From contig CACKJL010000002.1 in NCBI GenBank assembly GCA_902600395.1, forward strand, positions 1-45,136: a stretch of 45,136 bases of DNA, read 5' to 3'. Position 1 is the stretch's first letter. Each line of letters begins with the position of its first letter. The notes under the pieces were generated by a model. The model saw only the letters and a list, made by a program, of their open reading frames with translations, was not told the DNA's origin and searched no databases. Below, piece by piece: positions 19,552 to 31,394 of the stretch. The position numbers and the translations under genes are program-made. The DNA comes from an uncultured Prochlorococcus sp. (GTDB lineage Bacteria > Cyanobacteriota > Cyanobacteriia > PCC-6307 > Cyanobiaceae).

Positions 19552-21018
19552 ATGAATTCTTGGTGTAAAAATTTAGAATTACTGATAAAATCAAGAACCT
19601 CATTAATTTGGATCAGGACTAAAGAAGAGGAAAGATTAGAAAAATTACTTAATTTATCTTGTGAAAGACTAAATATAAAGAGATTAGTTTCCTGGGATTG
19701 TGTTAGCGGTATAAAAGGATTAATAAATGAGGAAGGTAAATTTCCTAATAATCCGTTAGGAGTACTTAATTGGCTTAAAGATCAAAGTTCTGAATTTTCA
19801 ACAGTTTTATTAGTTAAAGATTTTCATAAATTTTATGATGATCCATCTATAAATAGAACTATTAAAGAACTATCTTCAACGCTTAAAAACACTAGTCATA
19901 ATTTAATTATTAGTTCTCATTTATTTCCATCATCAGAAGAGTTGGATGAATTAATGGCAATTGTAAACTTACCTTTACCTGATCAAAAAGAATTGAAAAA
20001 TCTAATAAAAAAAATTGCAATCAATACCAATTCGAATCTAGACGAGCAAGACTTAAACGAACTGTCTATAGCTTCAAGTGGACTTACCGAAATAAAAGTA
20101 AAGCAAGTCACTGCAAAGGCCCTTGCTCAGAGAGGGAAAATAAGTAAAGAGGATATTAAAGATATTCTTGAAGAGAAAAAACAAGTAATCGCCAGAAGTG
20201 AAATTTTAGAATTTTTCGAAGCCAAATCAAGTCAAGATGATATTGGTGGTTTAAATGTTTTAAAAGTTTGGCTTAATCAAAGATATAGGGCCTTTTCTAA
20301 AGAAGCTAGAGACTATGGATTGCCTATTCCCAAGGGAGTCTTACTAGTTGGAGCGCAAGGAACAGGGAAATCGCTCACTGCAAAATCAATTTCTAAGAGT
20401 TGGTCAATGCCACTGCTTAGGTTAGATGTTGGAAGACTATTTTCTAGCCTTGTTGGTTCAAGCGAGGCAAGAACAAGAGAAACAATATCTAGAGCTGAGG
20501 CCATGTCTCCTTGTATTCTATGGATCGATGAAATTGACAAGGGCTTTGGTGGCGATGCTAGAAGTGATGGAGGAACGAGTCAAAGGGTTTTGGCAAGTTT
20601 ACTAACTTGGATGGCTGAAAAAGAATCCGCCGTATTTGTCATAGCTACTGCTAATGCCATAGATAAGCTTCCTGCTGAATTATTAAGGAAAGGTAGATTT
20701 GATGAGATATTTTTTCTTGATTTACCAAATTCTGAAGAAAGATTAAGTATTCTGGATTTGCACTTAAAAAAAAGAAGGCCAAGTTACAGTTTTCCTCTTT
20801 CCAGCATCATAGACAGAACAAATGGATTCTCCGGCGCAGAACTTGAACAAGCAGTAATAGAGGGGATGCATATTTCATTCGCTGAAAATAGAGAACTTAT
20901 GGAGAAAGATTTAATAAAGGCAGTTTCTGAGTTAGTTCCCTTATCTAGAACAGCTAAGGAGCAAATAAATTTACTAAAAGAATGGTCATCTACAGGGCGT
21001 GCTCGATCTGCATCGTAG
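19552..21018 (+). CDS. ycf46: Ycf46-like AAA ATPase
   Basis: Walker A GAQGTGKSLTAKSIS, Walker B CILWIDEIDKGF; position after yidC. Confidence 0.92.
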   Translation: MNSWCKNLELLIKSRTSLIWIRTKEEERLEKLLNLSCERLNIKRLVSWDCVSGIKGLINEEGKFPNNPLGVLNWLKDQSSEFSTVLLVKDFHKFYDDPSINRTIKELSSTLKNTSHNLIISSHLFPSSEELDELMAIVNLPLPDQKELKNLIKKIAINTNSNLDEQDLNELSIASSGLTEIKVKQVTAKALAQRGKISKEDIKDILEEKKQVIARSEILEFFEAKSSQDDIGGLNVLKVWLNQRYRAFSKEARDYGLPIPKGVLLVGAQGTGKSLTAKSISKSWSMPLLRLDVGRLFSSLVGSSEARTRETISRAEAMSPCILWIDEIDKGFGGDARSDGGTSQRVLASLLTWMAEKESAVFVIATANAIDKLPAELLRKGRFDEIFFLDLPNSEERLSILDLHLKKRRPSYSFPLSSIIDRTNGFSGAELEQAVIEGMHISFAENRELMEKDLIKAVSELVPLSRTAKEQINLLKEWSSTGRARSAS

Positions 21019-21139
21019 TTAAAATTTTTATTTTAAAAAACTCCGTAAGTTAGGAATCATTAATTTAGTTAATTTTTAGTCAAAAATCCCTAATATTGAA
21101 TTTAGATTAATTATTTTAATTAAGGTATAAAAAAAAATA

Positions 21140-22417
21140 GTGTTAGATCAAAAATTAATAAGAGAAAATCCAACTTCAGTTGAACAGGGTTTATCCCTAA
21201 GAGGAAAAGTTTTTAATATTTCTCAAATACAAGAATTAACTCTTCAAAAAAAAGAAATTGATATAGAAATATCCAGTCTCCAATCTGAGAGTAAAAAGTT
21301 AAGTAAATTGATTGGTCAAGAAATCAGCAAATCTAAAAACAATGATTCTCCAGAAGTAAATAATTTAAAGAAAAAAGGGAATGAATACAGAACCAAAATT
21401 TCAGAATTTGAGGAGAAAAAAAGAAACTTAGATAAAAATATAGTTTCTGAAATTTCTAATTTACCAAATTTACCTAGCAAAGATGCTCCTATTGGACAAG
21501 ATGAAAGTCATAATGTCCAAGTAAAAACTTGGGGAGATCCGTTAGTAGAAGAAAATCTAAAATCTCACTGGGAAATAGGCGAAAGTCTTAATCTTTTTGA
21601 CTCTGTCAAATCAACTAAAATATCAAAAAGTCGTTTTATTACACTTATTGGTAATGGGGCCAGATTAGAGAGGGCATTAATAAATTTTATGCTCGACATG
21701 CATACTAACAATGGGTATTTAGAGTTAATGCCTCCAGCTTTAGTGAATTCAGAAAGTCTCACCGGATCTGGTCAATTACCTAAATTTTCAAATGAAAGTT
21801 TTAAGTGTTCTAATGACGACCTATGGCTTTCTCCCACTGCTGAGGTTCCACTCACTGCTTTTCATAGAAATGATATTATTGATTCCAAGCTATTACCCCT
21901 TAAATATGTTGCATATAGCCCATGTTTTAGGAGAGAAGCTGGAAGTTATGGAAGGGATACTAAAGGTTTAATAAGACTTCATCAATTTAACAAAGTTGAA
22001 CTATATTGGTTTTGTGATCCAAGCAAATCTATTGAGGCTCATAAAAAGATCACTTCAGATGCAGAAAGTATTTTAAAAAAGCTTAATCTACCTTACAGAT
22101 TAGTTGATATTTGTACTGGAGACTTAGGTTTTTCTTCAAGCAGAACTTTTGATCTTGAAGTCTGGCTACCGAGTAGTAAATGTTATAGAGAAATTTCAAG
22201 TTGTAGTAATTGTTTAGACTTTCAAGCCCGCCGATCAGCAATAAGAGCAAAAATTGATAAAAAAAATACATATCTGCATACTCTAAATGGTAGTGGGCTT
22301 GCGATTGGAAGAACTATGGCTGCTATTCTTGAGAATGGCCAACAAAAGGATGGGAGCGTAAAAATTCCAGATGCTTTAGTTCCATATTTTGGATCAAATA
22401 TCTTAAAAACTGCTTAA
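21140..22417 (+). CDS. serS: Seryl-tRNA synthetase
   Basis: [22 protein letters not shown] ... [28 protein letters not shown]. Confidence 0.98.
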   Translation: MLDQKLIRENPTSVEQGLSLRGKVFNISQIQELTLQKKEIDIEISSLQSESKKLSKLIGQEISKSKNNDSPEVNNLKKKGNEYRTKISEFEEKKRNLDKNIVSEISNLPNLPSKDAPIGQDESHNVQVKTWGDPLVEENLKSHWEIGESLNLFDSVKSTKISKSRFITLIGNGARLERALINFMLDMHTNNGYLELMPPALVNSESLTGSGQLPKFSNESFKCSNDDLWLSPTAEVPLTAFHRNDIIDSKLLPLKYVAYSPCFRREAGSYGRDTKGLIRLHQFNKVELYWFCDPSKSIEAHKKITSDAESILKKLNLPYRLVDICTGDLGFSSSRTFDLEVWLPSSKCYREISSCSNCLDFQARRSAIRAKIDKKNTYLHTLNGSGLAIGRTMAAILENGQQKDGSVKIPDALVPYFGSNILKTA

Positions 22418-22426
22418 TATATTTAA

Positions 22427-23506
22427 ATGAACGTTTTAACCTCAATTACTGTTCTGGGATTTCTCATCTTTTTTCATGAGATGGGACACTTTCTTGCTGC
22501 AATTTTACAAGGGATCTATGTTGATGGATTTTCGATTGGTTTTGGACCATCAATAATTCAAAAAAAATATAACAACATAACCTATTCACTTAGAGCATTC
22601 CCATTAGGGGGCTTCGTTTCCTTCCCTGATGAAGAAATAAATAATATTGACCCTAAAGATCCAAATCTTTTAAAAAATAGGCCAGTTATTCAAAGAGTAA
22701 TTGTTATATCCGCTGGGGTATTTGCGAACTTAATTCTTGCATACACTATCTTAATTTTAAATGTAACTACTATTGGAATTCCACTTGATCCCGAGCCTGG
22801 TATTTTAGTTTTAGCTACTCAGCCTGAGAAGTCCGCTTCTCTTGCTGGATTACAAGCAGGGGATAAAATTTTAAAAATTGAAAGCAATACTTTAGGAGTT
22901 GGCGATCAAGCAGTTTCTGCTTTAGTAAAAGAGATTCAAAATTCATCAGAGAAGCCAATTTCGATAACAATTGATAGAGATGGAGTTCTGAAAGATTTAA
23001 CTTTGGTACCCAAAAATATAGATGGAAAGGGTACGATAGGAGCTCAATTACAACCAAATATAAAAAAAGAAACTAAAAAGACAAAAAACATATTCGAATT
23101 ATTTAAATACACCAATAATGAGTTTTCATCTCTATTGGTAAAAACAATACAAGGTTATAAAGGATTAATTACAAATTTCTCTTCAACAGCCAAGCAATTA
23201 AGTGGGCCAGTCAAAATCGTTGAAATTGGTGCTCAATTATCACAACAAGGAGGAACTGGAATATTATTATTTGCCGCACTAATTTCTATAAATTTAGCAG
23301 TTCTCAACTCTCTACCTCTACCACTACTAGATGGTGGACAACTTGTTTTTACTTTGATTGAAGGTTTTAGGGGAAAACCAGTACCGGTTAAGGTACAAAT
23401 GTTTGTTACTCAATCAAGTTTCTTTCTTTTAGTTGGACTTAGTGTGCTCCTTATAATAAGGGATACTAGTCAACTTTTAATAGTACAAAGATTATTAAAC
23501 CAATAA
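22427..23506 (+). CDS. rseP: RseP-type site-2 protease (M50, PDZ)
   Basis: HEMGHFLAA motif; NSLPLPLLDGGQLVF. Confidence 0.95.
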   Translation: MNVLTSITVLGFLIFFHEMGHFLAAILQGIYVDGFSIGFGPSIIQKKYNNITYSLRAFPLGGFVSFPDEEINNIDPKDPNLLKNRPVIQRVIVISAGVFANLILAYTILILNVTTIGIPLDPEPGILVLATQPEKSASLAGLQAGDKILKIESNTLGVGDQAVSALVKEIQNSSEKPISITIDRDGVLKDLTLVPKNIDGKGTIGAQLQPNIKKETKKTKNIFELFKYTNNEFSSLLVKTIQGYKGLITNFSSTAKQLSGPVKIVEIGAQLSQQGGTGILLFAALISINLAVLNSLPLPLLDGGQLVFTLIEGFRGKPVPVKVQMFVTQSSFFLLVGLSVLLIIRDTSQLLIVQRLLNQ

Positions 23507-23568
23507 ATAAATTTTAAAAATTGTTATCCAAGCTGTTAATATAGACAAAAGTTTAAACAATTTACTAG

Positions 23569-23871
23569 ATGGCTAAAAAGTCCATGATTGCGAGAGAAGT
23601 CAAACGCAAAAAGCTTGTACTGAAATATGCTGCTAAAAGAAAAGCATTATTAGATGAATTCAATGCTGCTAAAGACCCAATGGAAAGATTAGAAATACAT
23701 CGAAAGATACAGGGACTACCAAGAAACTCTGCTCCAAATAGAGTTAGGAATAGATGTTGGGCCACTGGTAAACCAAGAGGAGTCTACAGAGACTTTGGCC
23801 TTTGCAGGAATCAGTTGAGAAAAAGAGCTCATAATGGTGAGCTTCCTGGAGTAGTTAAATCCAGTTGGTAA
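23569..23871 (+). CDS. rpsN: 30S ribosomal protein S14
   Basis: [20 protein letters not shown] ... [44 protein letters not shown]. Confidence 0.98.
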   Translation: MAKKSMIAREVKRKKLVLKYAAKRKALLDEFNAAKDPMERLEIHRKIQGLPRNSAPNRVRNRCWATGKPRGVYRDFGLCRNQLRKRAHNGELPGVVKSSW

Positions 23872-24043
23872 TACAAGTCAGTTTTTTTGTAATCTAATTT
23901 CTACCGTAAAATACATAATTAAACAAAATAAAATTCATTTTTTGGAACAATTTTAAAAATTTTTATAGCTTATCTAAATAATTTACTCAATATGTCCCTA
24001 TAAAATGTAAGAATAAATTATGTATAGATTTATAATTTAAAAA

Positions 24044-26209
24044 GTGGAAGGACAAAATAAGTCGATCACGTTTGACGGACGAGAGATACGACTAACTACA
24101 GGACTATATGCTCCTCAAGCAAATGGATCAGTAATGATTGAGTGCGGTGACACATCTTTATTAGTTACAGCAACAAAAACTACAAAAAAAGATCCTTCAG
24201 ACTTTCTACCTCTGATATGCGACTATGAGGAGAAACTATATGCTGCAGGAAGAATTCCTGGTGGTTTTATGAGGAGAGAAGGCCGCCCTCCTGAAAGAGC
24301 AACATTAATCGCAAGATTGATTGACAGGCCAATGAGGCCACTTTTTCCGTCATGGATGAGAGACGAAATACAAATTGTTGCTTCTTGTCTTTCACTAGAT
24401 GAAAGAGTTCCAGCAGATGTCTTAGCTGTTACTGGGGCTTCAATAGCAACTTTACTTGGAGAGATTCCGTTCTATGGGCCAATGGCTGCTGTTAGAGTTG
24501 GTCTAATAGGAGATGATTTCATCCTAAATCCAAGTTATAGAGAAATAGAGAGAGGAGATTTAGACATCGTTGTTGCAGGTTCACCTGAAGGGATTGTCAT
24601 GATTGAGGCAGGTGCTAATCAGTTATCTGAGCAAGATACTATCGAAGCTATAGATTTTGGTTATGAAGCGGTTACTGAACTTATTAAATCGCAAGAAGAT
24701 TTACTAAAAGATTTGGGAATAAAACAGATTAAGCCATCTGCTCCTGAAGAAGATAAAACACTACCCTCTTATCTAGAGAAAAGTTGTACAAAACCAATTG
24801 AGTTAGTTTTAAAGAAATTTGATCTCTCAAAGGAAGAAAGAGATCTTGAACTCGAAAAAATAAAAGTTGAGACTCAAGATAAAATTGATTCTTTGAAAGA
24901 GGGTAACCAACTAAAAGTTCTTCTTTCAGAGAATGAAAAGTTATTAAGTTCTGACTTTAAAAAATTAACAAAAAAATTAATGAGGTCGCAAATCATAAAT
25001 GATGGGAAAAGAGTTGACGGAAGAGATCTTGACGAAGTAAGAAAAATATCAGCTTCTGCAGGAATACTTCCAAAAAGAGTTCATGGCTCTGCATTATTCC
25101 AAAGAGGTTTAACACAAGTTTTATCTACAACCACATTAGGTACTCCAAGTGATGCTCAAGAAATGGATGACTTAAATCCAAGCACTGAAAAAACTTATCT
25201 ACATCACTACAATTTTCCTCCTTTTTCAGTTGGTGAAACAAGACCAATGAGAACTCCTGGGAGAAGGGAAATTGGCCATGGTGCACTTGCAGAGAGAGCA
25301 ATAATCCCTGTATTGCCTGGCAAAGAAACATTCCCTTATGTTCTAAGAGTAGTTAGCGAGGTTTTAAGTTCCAACGGATCAACATCAATGGGTTCAGTAT
25401 GTGGAAGCACTCTTTCATTATTGGATGCAGGGGTTCCTTTGAAAGCTCTTGTAAGTGGCACTGCCATGGGCTTAATCAAAGAAGGTAAAGAAGTACGAAT
25501 TCTTACAGATATTCAAGGCATTGAAGACTTTCTTGGAGATATGGACTTCAAAGTTGCAGGTACTGATAAGGGTATAACTGCTTTACAAATGGACATGAAA
25601 ATTACAGGTTTACCAGTTTCTATTATTTCCGATGCAATTAAAAAAGCTCGTCCTGCAAGAGTACATATTTTAGAAAAAATGCAAGCGGCAATAGACAAGC
25701 CTCAAGAATCGCTTTCTCCACATGCGCCCCGACTATTGAGCTTTAGAATTGACCCTGAGCTTATAGGCACAGTTATTGGACCCGGTGGAAGAACTATTAA
25801 GGGAATCACTGAAAGAACTAATACAAAAATAGACATAGAAGATGGTGGCATTGTCACTATTGCTTCTCATGATGGAGCTGCTGCAGAAGAAGCTCAAAAG
25901 ATAATAGAAGGATTAACGCGCAAGGTTCATGAAGGTGAGATCTTCTCTGGAGTCGTAACAAGAATAATACCTATAGGTGCTTTCGTAGAAATATTACCAG
26001 GCAAAGAAGGAATGGTTCACATTTCTCAGTTATCTGAGGCAAGGGTTGAAAGAGTCGAAGATGTTGTACGTCAAGGAGATGAGGTGACAGTAAGAGTTAG
26101 AGAAATTGATAGCAGAGGAAGAATCAATCTTACATTAAGGGGTGTAGGACAAAACAATGGAATGTCTTATCCAGAACCAACCCCTACTCCAGTCGCTCCA
26201 CTAAATTAA
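24044..26209 (+). CDS. pnp: Polyribonucleotide nucleotidyltransferase
   Basis: Two RNase PH domains, KH ([11 protein letters not shown]) and S1 domains; GTG start. Confidence 0.98.
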   Translation: MEGQNKSITFDGREIRLTTGLYAPQANGSVMIECGDTSLLVTATKTTKKDPSDFLPLICDYEEKLYAAGRIPGGFMRREGRPPERATLIARLIDRPMRPLFPSWMRDEIQIVASCLSLDERVPADVLAVTGASIATLLGEIPFYGPMAAVRVGLIGDDFILNPSYREIERGDLDIVVAGSPEGIVMIEAGANQLSEQDTIEAIDFGYEAVTELIKSQEDLLKDLGIKQIKPSAPEEDKTLPSYLEKSCTKPIELVLKKFDLSKEERDLELEKIKVETQDKIDSLKEGNQLKVLLSENEKLLSSDFKKLTKKLMRSQIINDGKRVDGRDLDEVRKISASAGILPKRVHGSALFQRGLTQVLSTTTLGTPSDAQEMDDLNPSTEKTYLHHYNFPPFSVGETRPMRTPGRREIGHGALAERAIIPVLPGKETFPYVLRVVSEVLSSNGSTSMGSVCGSTLSLLDAGVPLKALVSGTAMGLIKEGKEVRILTDIQGIEDFLGDMDFKVAGTDKGITALQMDMKITGLPVSIISDAIKKARPARVHILEKMQAAIDKPQESLSPHAPRLLSFRIDPELIGTVIGPGGRTIKGITERTNTKIDIEDGGIVTIASHDGAAAEEAQKIIEGLTRKVHEGEIFSGVVTRIIPIGAFVEILPGKEGMVHISQLSEARVERVEDVVRQGDEVTVRVREIDSRGRINLTLRGVGQNNGMSYPEPTPTPVAPLN

Positions 26210-26211
26210 AA

Positions 26212-27111
26212 CTAAAGAGGATAAATTCTATTATCCTCAATAATTTTTTTTATTTCGAGACAAATCCTCCCGTGAGTTTCCCTATTACTTGTTGCGACTA
26301 TAACACCCCCTTGTTGAAAACTAGTTTGTCCATAAGTTAGTTCTTGATTATCTAAATTTGTAATTGCTCCGCCTGCTGCTTTTAAAATAGATTCTGGTGC
26401 AGCAAAATCCCAGTCTTTTGGTGAGCTTTTCCCCGGTAAACTTAGACAAATATAGATATCACTTTCTCCTCTAACTATAGATGCAATTTTGCAGCCAATG
26501 CTTCCCATAATTTCGACTTTGCGGAAATTAATTTTTTGAATTAAATTTCTTAAAATCTCATTCCCATGATTTTTACTTGTGACTAAAGTCATTTCTTTGA
26601 GATTCATATTTTTTAAGAGATTTGGTTTAAATTGTGTACCATCTCTTTTTTCACACCATGTTTTTTTTCCATCTGCAATCCATAATTGATTTTTTTCTGG
26701 AATCAAAACGAACCCAATACATGGTTTTTGTTTAAAGTTCAATGCCAAATGCATTGCATAGTTTCCTGTTCCCTGGATGTAATCTTTCGTTCCATCAAGA
26801 GGATCAAGAACCCAAACCCAATCATTCTTAGAAAAAAATGTTTTTGAAGTTTTAACATTTTCTTCACTCAAAATATCCCAGTTTATATTTTTATATTTTT
26901 CATTTATACTTTTAATAATTATTTCATTAACTTTTAAATCAGCTAAAGTTACAGGATCGTCTTCATTATCATTCTTTAGTATATTTTTTTTATCATCCGA
27001 ATTTTCTAACAATTTAGAGTAATAAAGCAAAATATCTGCTGCTTGCCAGCTGAAAATTCTTATATCATCGATAAGATTATTAATATCTACACCAGAAGGT
27101 AATTTAATCAT
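26212..27111 (-). CDS. cysQ: 3'(2'),5'-bisphosphate nucleotidase (inositol monophosphatase family)
   Basis: DWVWVLDPLDGTKDYIQGTGNYAMHLAL. Confidence 0.9.
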   Translation of the reverse strand: MIKLPSGVDINNLIDDIRIFSWQAADILLYYSKLLENSDDKKNILKNDNEDDPVTLADLKVNEIIIKSINEKYKNINWDILSEENVKTSKTFFSKNDWVWVLDPLDGTKDYIQGTGNYAMHLALNFKQKPCIGFVLIPEKNQLWIADGKKTWCEKRDGTQFKPNLLKNMNLKEMTLVTSKNHGNEILRNLIQKINFRKVEIMGSIGCKIASIVRGESDIYICLSLPGKSSPKDWDFAAPESILKAAGGAITNLDNQELTYGQTSFQQGGVIVATSNRETHGRICLEIKKIIEDNRIYPL

Positions 27112-27114
27112 TAA

Positions 27115-27978
27115 ATGAATAATAATTCCTCATTATCCCATAGAAAAGAAGAACCCGAAAATGGCGTTTTGTATATAGTTGGAACGCCAATTGGTAATTT
27201 AAATGATATTTCCCAAAGAGCATTAAATATTCTTAAAAAAGTTTCTTTGGTTGCTTGTGAAGATACAAGACAAACAAAAAAATTAATGAACAAGTTTAAT
27301 ATTTCAAATAAACTTATAAGTTTTAATAAACATAATTCTCCAAGTAAAATTCCAAATATTGTAAAAGATCTTAAAAAAGGAAAATCTATAGCAATCGTAA
27401 GTGATGCTGGTTTGCCTGGAATTTGCGATCCAGGAGAATATATCACTAAGTTTGTAAAATCAGAAGGATTAGATATAGTATGCATCCCTGGAGCATGTGC
27501 TGCATTAACAGCACTTGTTTCAAGTGGATTACCCTCTTCAAGTTTTGTATTTGAAGGCTTTCTTCCTAGAAAGAGAATTGACAAAGAAAAAATTCTTTTA
27601 GAAATTAGTAAAAATGAAAAGACAACTATTATTTACGAATCACCTAAACGACTTAAAAAATTATTAAAGGAATTACTTGAATTTTGTGGAGGTGATCGTG
27701 AAATAATCGTAGCTAGAGAATTAACAAAGAAATTTGAAGAACATGTTGGAAATAATATTAATGAAGTAATAGAATACTTTGATAGTGAGAATGTAATTGG
27801 AGAGATAACAATCGTTTTAAAAGGAATAAACAAAAATAGAGATTTGAAAGTTGATAAATTTAGTATGAAAAAAGATCTTAACGATTTAATAAATGCGGGT
27901 TTAAGTTTGTCAGCAGCATCTAAATACTTAGCCAAGAAAAATGGAGTAAAGAAAAGCGAAATTTATAATTTGATTTAA
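27115..27978 (+). CDS. rsmI: 16S rRNA 2'-O-methyltransferase RsmI
   Basis: GVLYIVGTPIGNLNDISQRALNILKKVSLVACEDTRQTKKLM. Confidence 0.97.
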   Translation: MNNNSSLSHRKEEPENGVLYIVGTPIGNLNDISQRALNILKKVSLVACEDTRQTKKLMNKFNISNKLISFNKHNSPSKIPNIVKDLKKGKSIAIVSDAGLPGICDPGEYITKFVKSEGLDIVCIPGACAALTALVSSGLPSSSFVFEGFLPRKRIDKEKILLEISKNEKTTIIYESPKRLKKLLKELLEFCGGDREIIVARELTKKFEEHVGNNINEVIEYFDSENVIGEITIVLKGINKNRDLKVDKFSMKKDLNDLINAGLSLSAASKYLAKKNGVKKSEIYNLI

Positions 27979-28003
27979 GATTTAAGATAGAGTACTAAAT
28001 AAT

Positions 28004-28222
28004 ATGAGTTTCTTAATAAAAAAACTTTTCTTAGCATTAATTTTCAACTCTTGTTTATTTATAGTCTTATTTATTGGAATACAAAATAGTTCAAATAAGA
28101 ACAAAGTAGACCTATTAATAGATGAAACAATTGAACTTCCAATAAGTTTTATAGTAGGTTCAAGTTTTATATTAGGTTCTATTTTTGGAAGCTTTCTAAT
28201 TCTCGATATGGATAATAAATAA
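28004..28222 (+). CDS. Small two-TM protein, LapA/DUF1049-like
   Basis: 72 aa, two hydrophobic helices. Confidence 0.55.
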   Translation: MSFLIKKLFLALIFNSCLFIVLFIGIQNSSNKNKVDLLIDETIELPISFIVGSSFILGSIFGSFLILDMDNK

Positions 28223-28229
28223 AAACTGA

Positions 28230-28919
28230 TCAAAGAGCTATTAAATTTTCAGCACAAACAATTCTTGAAATTCCCTTATCAAGTAGAACAGGAGCTGCGA
28301 TTCTAAAAACATCAGTATTTGGGACCTTAAGTACCTTTTGATCCTTATTACAAGATTTTTTAGCTAGATTCAAATCAAAAAATATTTCTATAGTTTTTCT
28401 ATTTAAATCATCTTTAGGTAAGAATTCCCACTCTGGGAAATCTTTTAATAATTTTATTTCTAACTCAATTTTTTTATCTACAACCATATATACAACTTTT
28501 GGGAAATCAATCTCGGATATTGAAATAGATGATAAATCTTTCTGTTTTGAATTATCAATCTCGCAATCAATTGGTGCTAACTCAACAAAAAAAGGTGCAT
28601 CGGTAAATTTTTCCTGATTTGAGTTTAATTCATTGATAGTTTTTTCTTGATTTAATGTTTTGTTTAATGAAACATCATCTCTATTTTCAATTAACTTTGG
28701 TTTATCAGTTTTCGCCTTTTTGATCCCATTAAATTTCTTATTTTTAAGATTAAAAGTTTTTACTTTAAGAAATTCTTCATTACCCAATAAAGATTTTAAT
28801 TGCCTTGTTATGGTGGCTATGGTGAAATTATAAATTTTAGAGATATCTTTTATATCCTTACCTGTTTTAAATAAGTTTAAAATTTCCTTTTTTTGGGATT
28901 CATTAACTTTTCTAGACAC
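28230..28919 (-). CDS. Hypothetical protein with N-terminal helix-turn-helix
   Basis: SRKVNESQKKEILNLFKTGKDIKDISKIYNFTIATITRQLKSLLG. Confidence 0.7.
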   Translation of the reverse strand: MSRKVNESQKKEILNLFKTGKDIKDISKIYNFTIATITRQLKSLLGNEEFLKVKTFNLKNKKFNGIKKAKTDKPKLIENRDDVSLNKTLNQEKTINELNSNQEKFTDAPFFVELAPIDCEIDNSKQKDLSSISISEIDFPKVVYMVVDKKIELEIKLLKDFPEWEFLPKDDLNRKTIEIFFDLNLAKKSCNKDQKVLKVPNTDVFRIAAPVLLDKGISRIVCAENLIAL

Positions 28920-29062
28920 TAAAATCTTTTAAAAATTTATAATATATAATAATACACCTTATAAAAAATATAAACTTTTTTAGATTATTCCCTTGATTTA
29001 GAAAATTTATTAAATAACAAAAACATAATTTAACTCATAAAATATTTTGTAATTTAAAATTA

Positions 29063-29332
29063 TAGTTTGGTAAACAGCATAAATAATTTCAAATCTGCAG
29101 CATAAATAATACCAGAAATTTTTTTTGAGGAATATTGAGGAATTGTTTTAATAAAAATATTTATTCTTTGTAATTCTTTTTCAATAAGAACTAATTAGAT
29201 CTATGAAAAGGTTATTCTAAAAATATGTTCTAGTTTTTTCAGCAAAGTGCGGATTTATATCCATAAAATTAATTTCTGAAAAAATAATTACCTTGATTTA
29301 TTTTAAATCCTTAGCAGGGTTAGTTTGGTAAA
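29063..29332. repeat. Short direct repeats in AT-rich intergenic spacer: TAGTTTGGTAAA (29063, 29321) and CAGCATAAATAAT (29075, 29098)
   Basis: Read directly. Confidence 0.6.
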
Positions 29333-29472
29333 GATTTTTCTATTTAGTATTTATAAAAACTTATATTTGATTTAAATTAATAAACTTGATTGATTAACGA
29401 ATTAGAAAAAATACTAAACTTTTTTTCTTTTAAAAGATTTTAATAAAATCCTTTTTCTATTATATTTTTTTA

Positions 29473-31239
29473 TCATAGGATATCCTTAGGTTCGTGTACT
29501 GAAACTATGGATCCATTTTCAATAGAAATTATTTTATCACAATTTTTTAATGTACTATGCCTATGAGCTATTGATATTATTGTAATATTTTTACTAATAT
29601 TATCGATGCATTTCATTAGTGATAATTCGGTTTTATTATCTAATGCACTAGTAGCCTCATCAAAAATTATAATTTCTGATTCTTTATATAAAGCCCGTGC
29701 TATTCCTATTCGTTGGCGTTGACCTCCACTTAATTTAATACCTCTTTCTCCAATTACCGTAGAATAGCCATTCTCTAAAGATTCAATAAATTCATGAATT
29801 TGTGCTTTTTTTGCAGCTTCTTTAACTTTGCTAAAAGAAATTAAATTATCTTCAATACCAAATGCAATGTTTTCTTTTATAGTGCCATCAGTTAAAAATA
29901 TATTTTGTGGAACATGAGAAATATTATTCATCCATCTTTGGATCCTATCTGGATAATCACGATGATGAATATCTTTACCATCAACATATATTTTACCCAG
30001 TGAAGGTTTTAATAATCCCATTATCAAATCAGCAGTAGTGGTTTTGCCACTCCCAGTTTTTCCAATAATGCCTATTTTTTGACCTTTGAAAATTTCGAAA
30101 TTTAAATTTGAAATAATACTTCTACCTTGATTATTATAGTTGAAATATATTGAATCCAATCTGATTGATTTTTTGAATAAAATTGGTTCGTTTCTTGTTT
30201 TTGTTTTATTTATTACTTTCAAATCTAACATTTTCAGGACATATTCTATATCTGCTGTAGAAGCTCTTAAATTGGCCCATGAAGAATAAACCCTTTGAAT
30301 ATTAGGCAATAACCTTTGCAGTCCAAGTGCAAAACTGCCAAGCAAAACTAATATTGAACTATTATCGATATTTTCATTTTTAAAAGTTAATAAGCATACA
30401 AAAGCTATTAAAACCAAAATAATGCACTCAATAGCATATCTTGGAAATTCTGCTATAAATTCATTTTTAGCACTATTTTTTCTGATAATATTATCAAAAT
30501 CCTTAATTTGATTAACATAAATATTTTGATTAGATTCCAATAGAATACTTCTAATAGAGCCAAGGCTTTCTTGTATTAATTTTATTTTTTTTCCTGAAGC
30601 CAAAGCAATTTTTTTGCTATTAGTTGTTATCCTTCTATTTAAATTTTTACCTATAAAAAAATATATTAAAGAAAGTATTGAAATTAATATAAATGTTAAT
30701 TTTGGATTTATAAAAATTATTCCTATAGAAATTAAAATAGAAAGTATTACATTAGATACTAAATTTAGTGCACTTGTAATACCTCTTACTGCATCACCAA
30801 TATATTTAGTATTTGCAGCGATTATTTCGCTTGAGTTTGTATTAATGTGATAAAAATATTCCTGATAAATTATATTAGAGAAAATTTTAATATTTAAATC
30901 AGTACCTATTAATGCGGCGATCTTAAGGTTCATACTTATATTTAACAATCTTAGAAATGTTGATAAAATAATGCTTATGACAAAAAAAACTAATATGTAA
31001 AAATAAATTTCTTCATTAAGTGGAATGGATAAAAGCTTTGATAAAAATATTGATATTTTATAATTTGATAAAGTATTCGGGGAACTTATTACTGCTAAAA
31101 ATGGTAGTAAAGAGCTAATAGTTAATAATTCAGATAATCCACTAATTAGTGAAAGAAAAATAATACCAAAAATTTGTTTTTTTCTTTTTTTTGAGAGGTA
31201 ACTCCAGAAACCTAATATACTTAAATCGGAATTAAACAT
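29473..31239 (-). CDS. ABC transporter, fused permease and ATPase (PglK/MsbA-like, probable lipid-linked glycan flippase)
   Basis: Walker A GKTGSGKTTTADLIMG, LSGGQRQRIGIARALY, IIFDEATSALDN. Confidence 0.9.
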   Translation of the reverse strand: MFNSDLSILGFWSYLSKKRKKQIFGIIFLSLISGLSELLTISSLLPFLAVISSPNTLSNYKISIFLSKLLSIPLNEEIYFYILVFFVISIILSTFLRLLNISMNLKIAALIGTDLNIKIFSNIIYQEYFYHINTNSSEIIAANTKYIGDAVRGITSALNLVSNVILSILISIGIIFINPKLTFILISILSLIYFFIGKNLNRRITTNSKKIALASGKKIKLIQESLGSIRSILLESNQNIYVNQIKDFDNIIRKNSAKNEFIAEFPRYAIECIILVLIAFVCLLTFKNENIDNSSILVLLGSFALGLQRLLPNIQRVYSSWANLRASTADIEYVLKMLDLKVINKTKTRNEPILFKKSIRLDSIYFNYNNQGRSIISNLNFEIFKGQKIGIIGKTGSGKTTTADLIMGLLKPSLGKIYVDGKDIHHRDYPDRIQRWMNNISHVPQNIFLTDGTIKENIAFGIEDNLISFSKVKEAAKKAQIHEFIESLENGYSTVIGERGIKLSGGQRQRIGIARALYKESEIIIFDEATSALDNKTELSLMKCIDNISKNITIISIAHRHSTLKNCDKIISIENGSIVSVHEPKDIL

Positions 31240-31394
31240 TTACTCTATTAATCAAATAACCTATTACTTTTAAATAGTTTAATTTAACTAATATAACCAT
31301 ATGTAAATAAAAAATCTTTTCTTATTAAATTATTAGGTAAAGTTTATAACTTAATGATTCATGCTGGTTGCATTGAAAAACATACTTATTAATA

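Noticed and set aside
27111-27584. 157 aa antisense ORF in rsmI
   Set aside because: rsmI frame is strongly conserved; shadow ORF
30614-30850. ORF antisense to the ABC transporter
   Set aside because: Low-complexity shadow ORF
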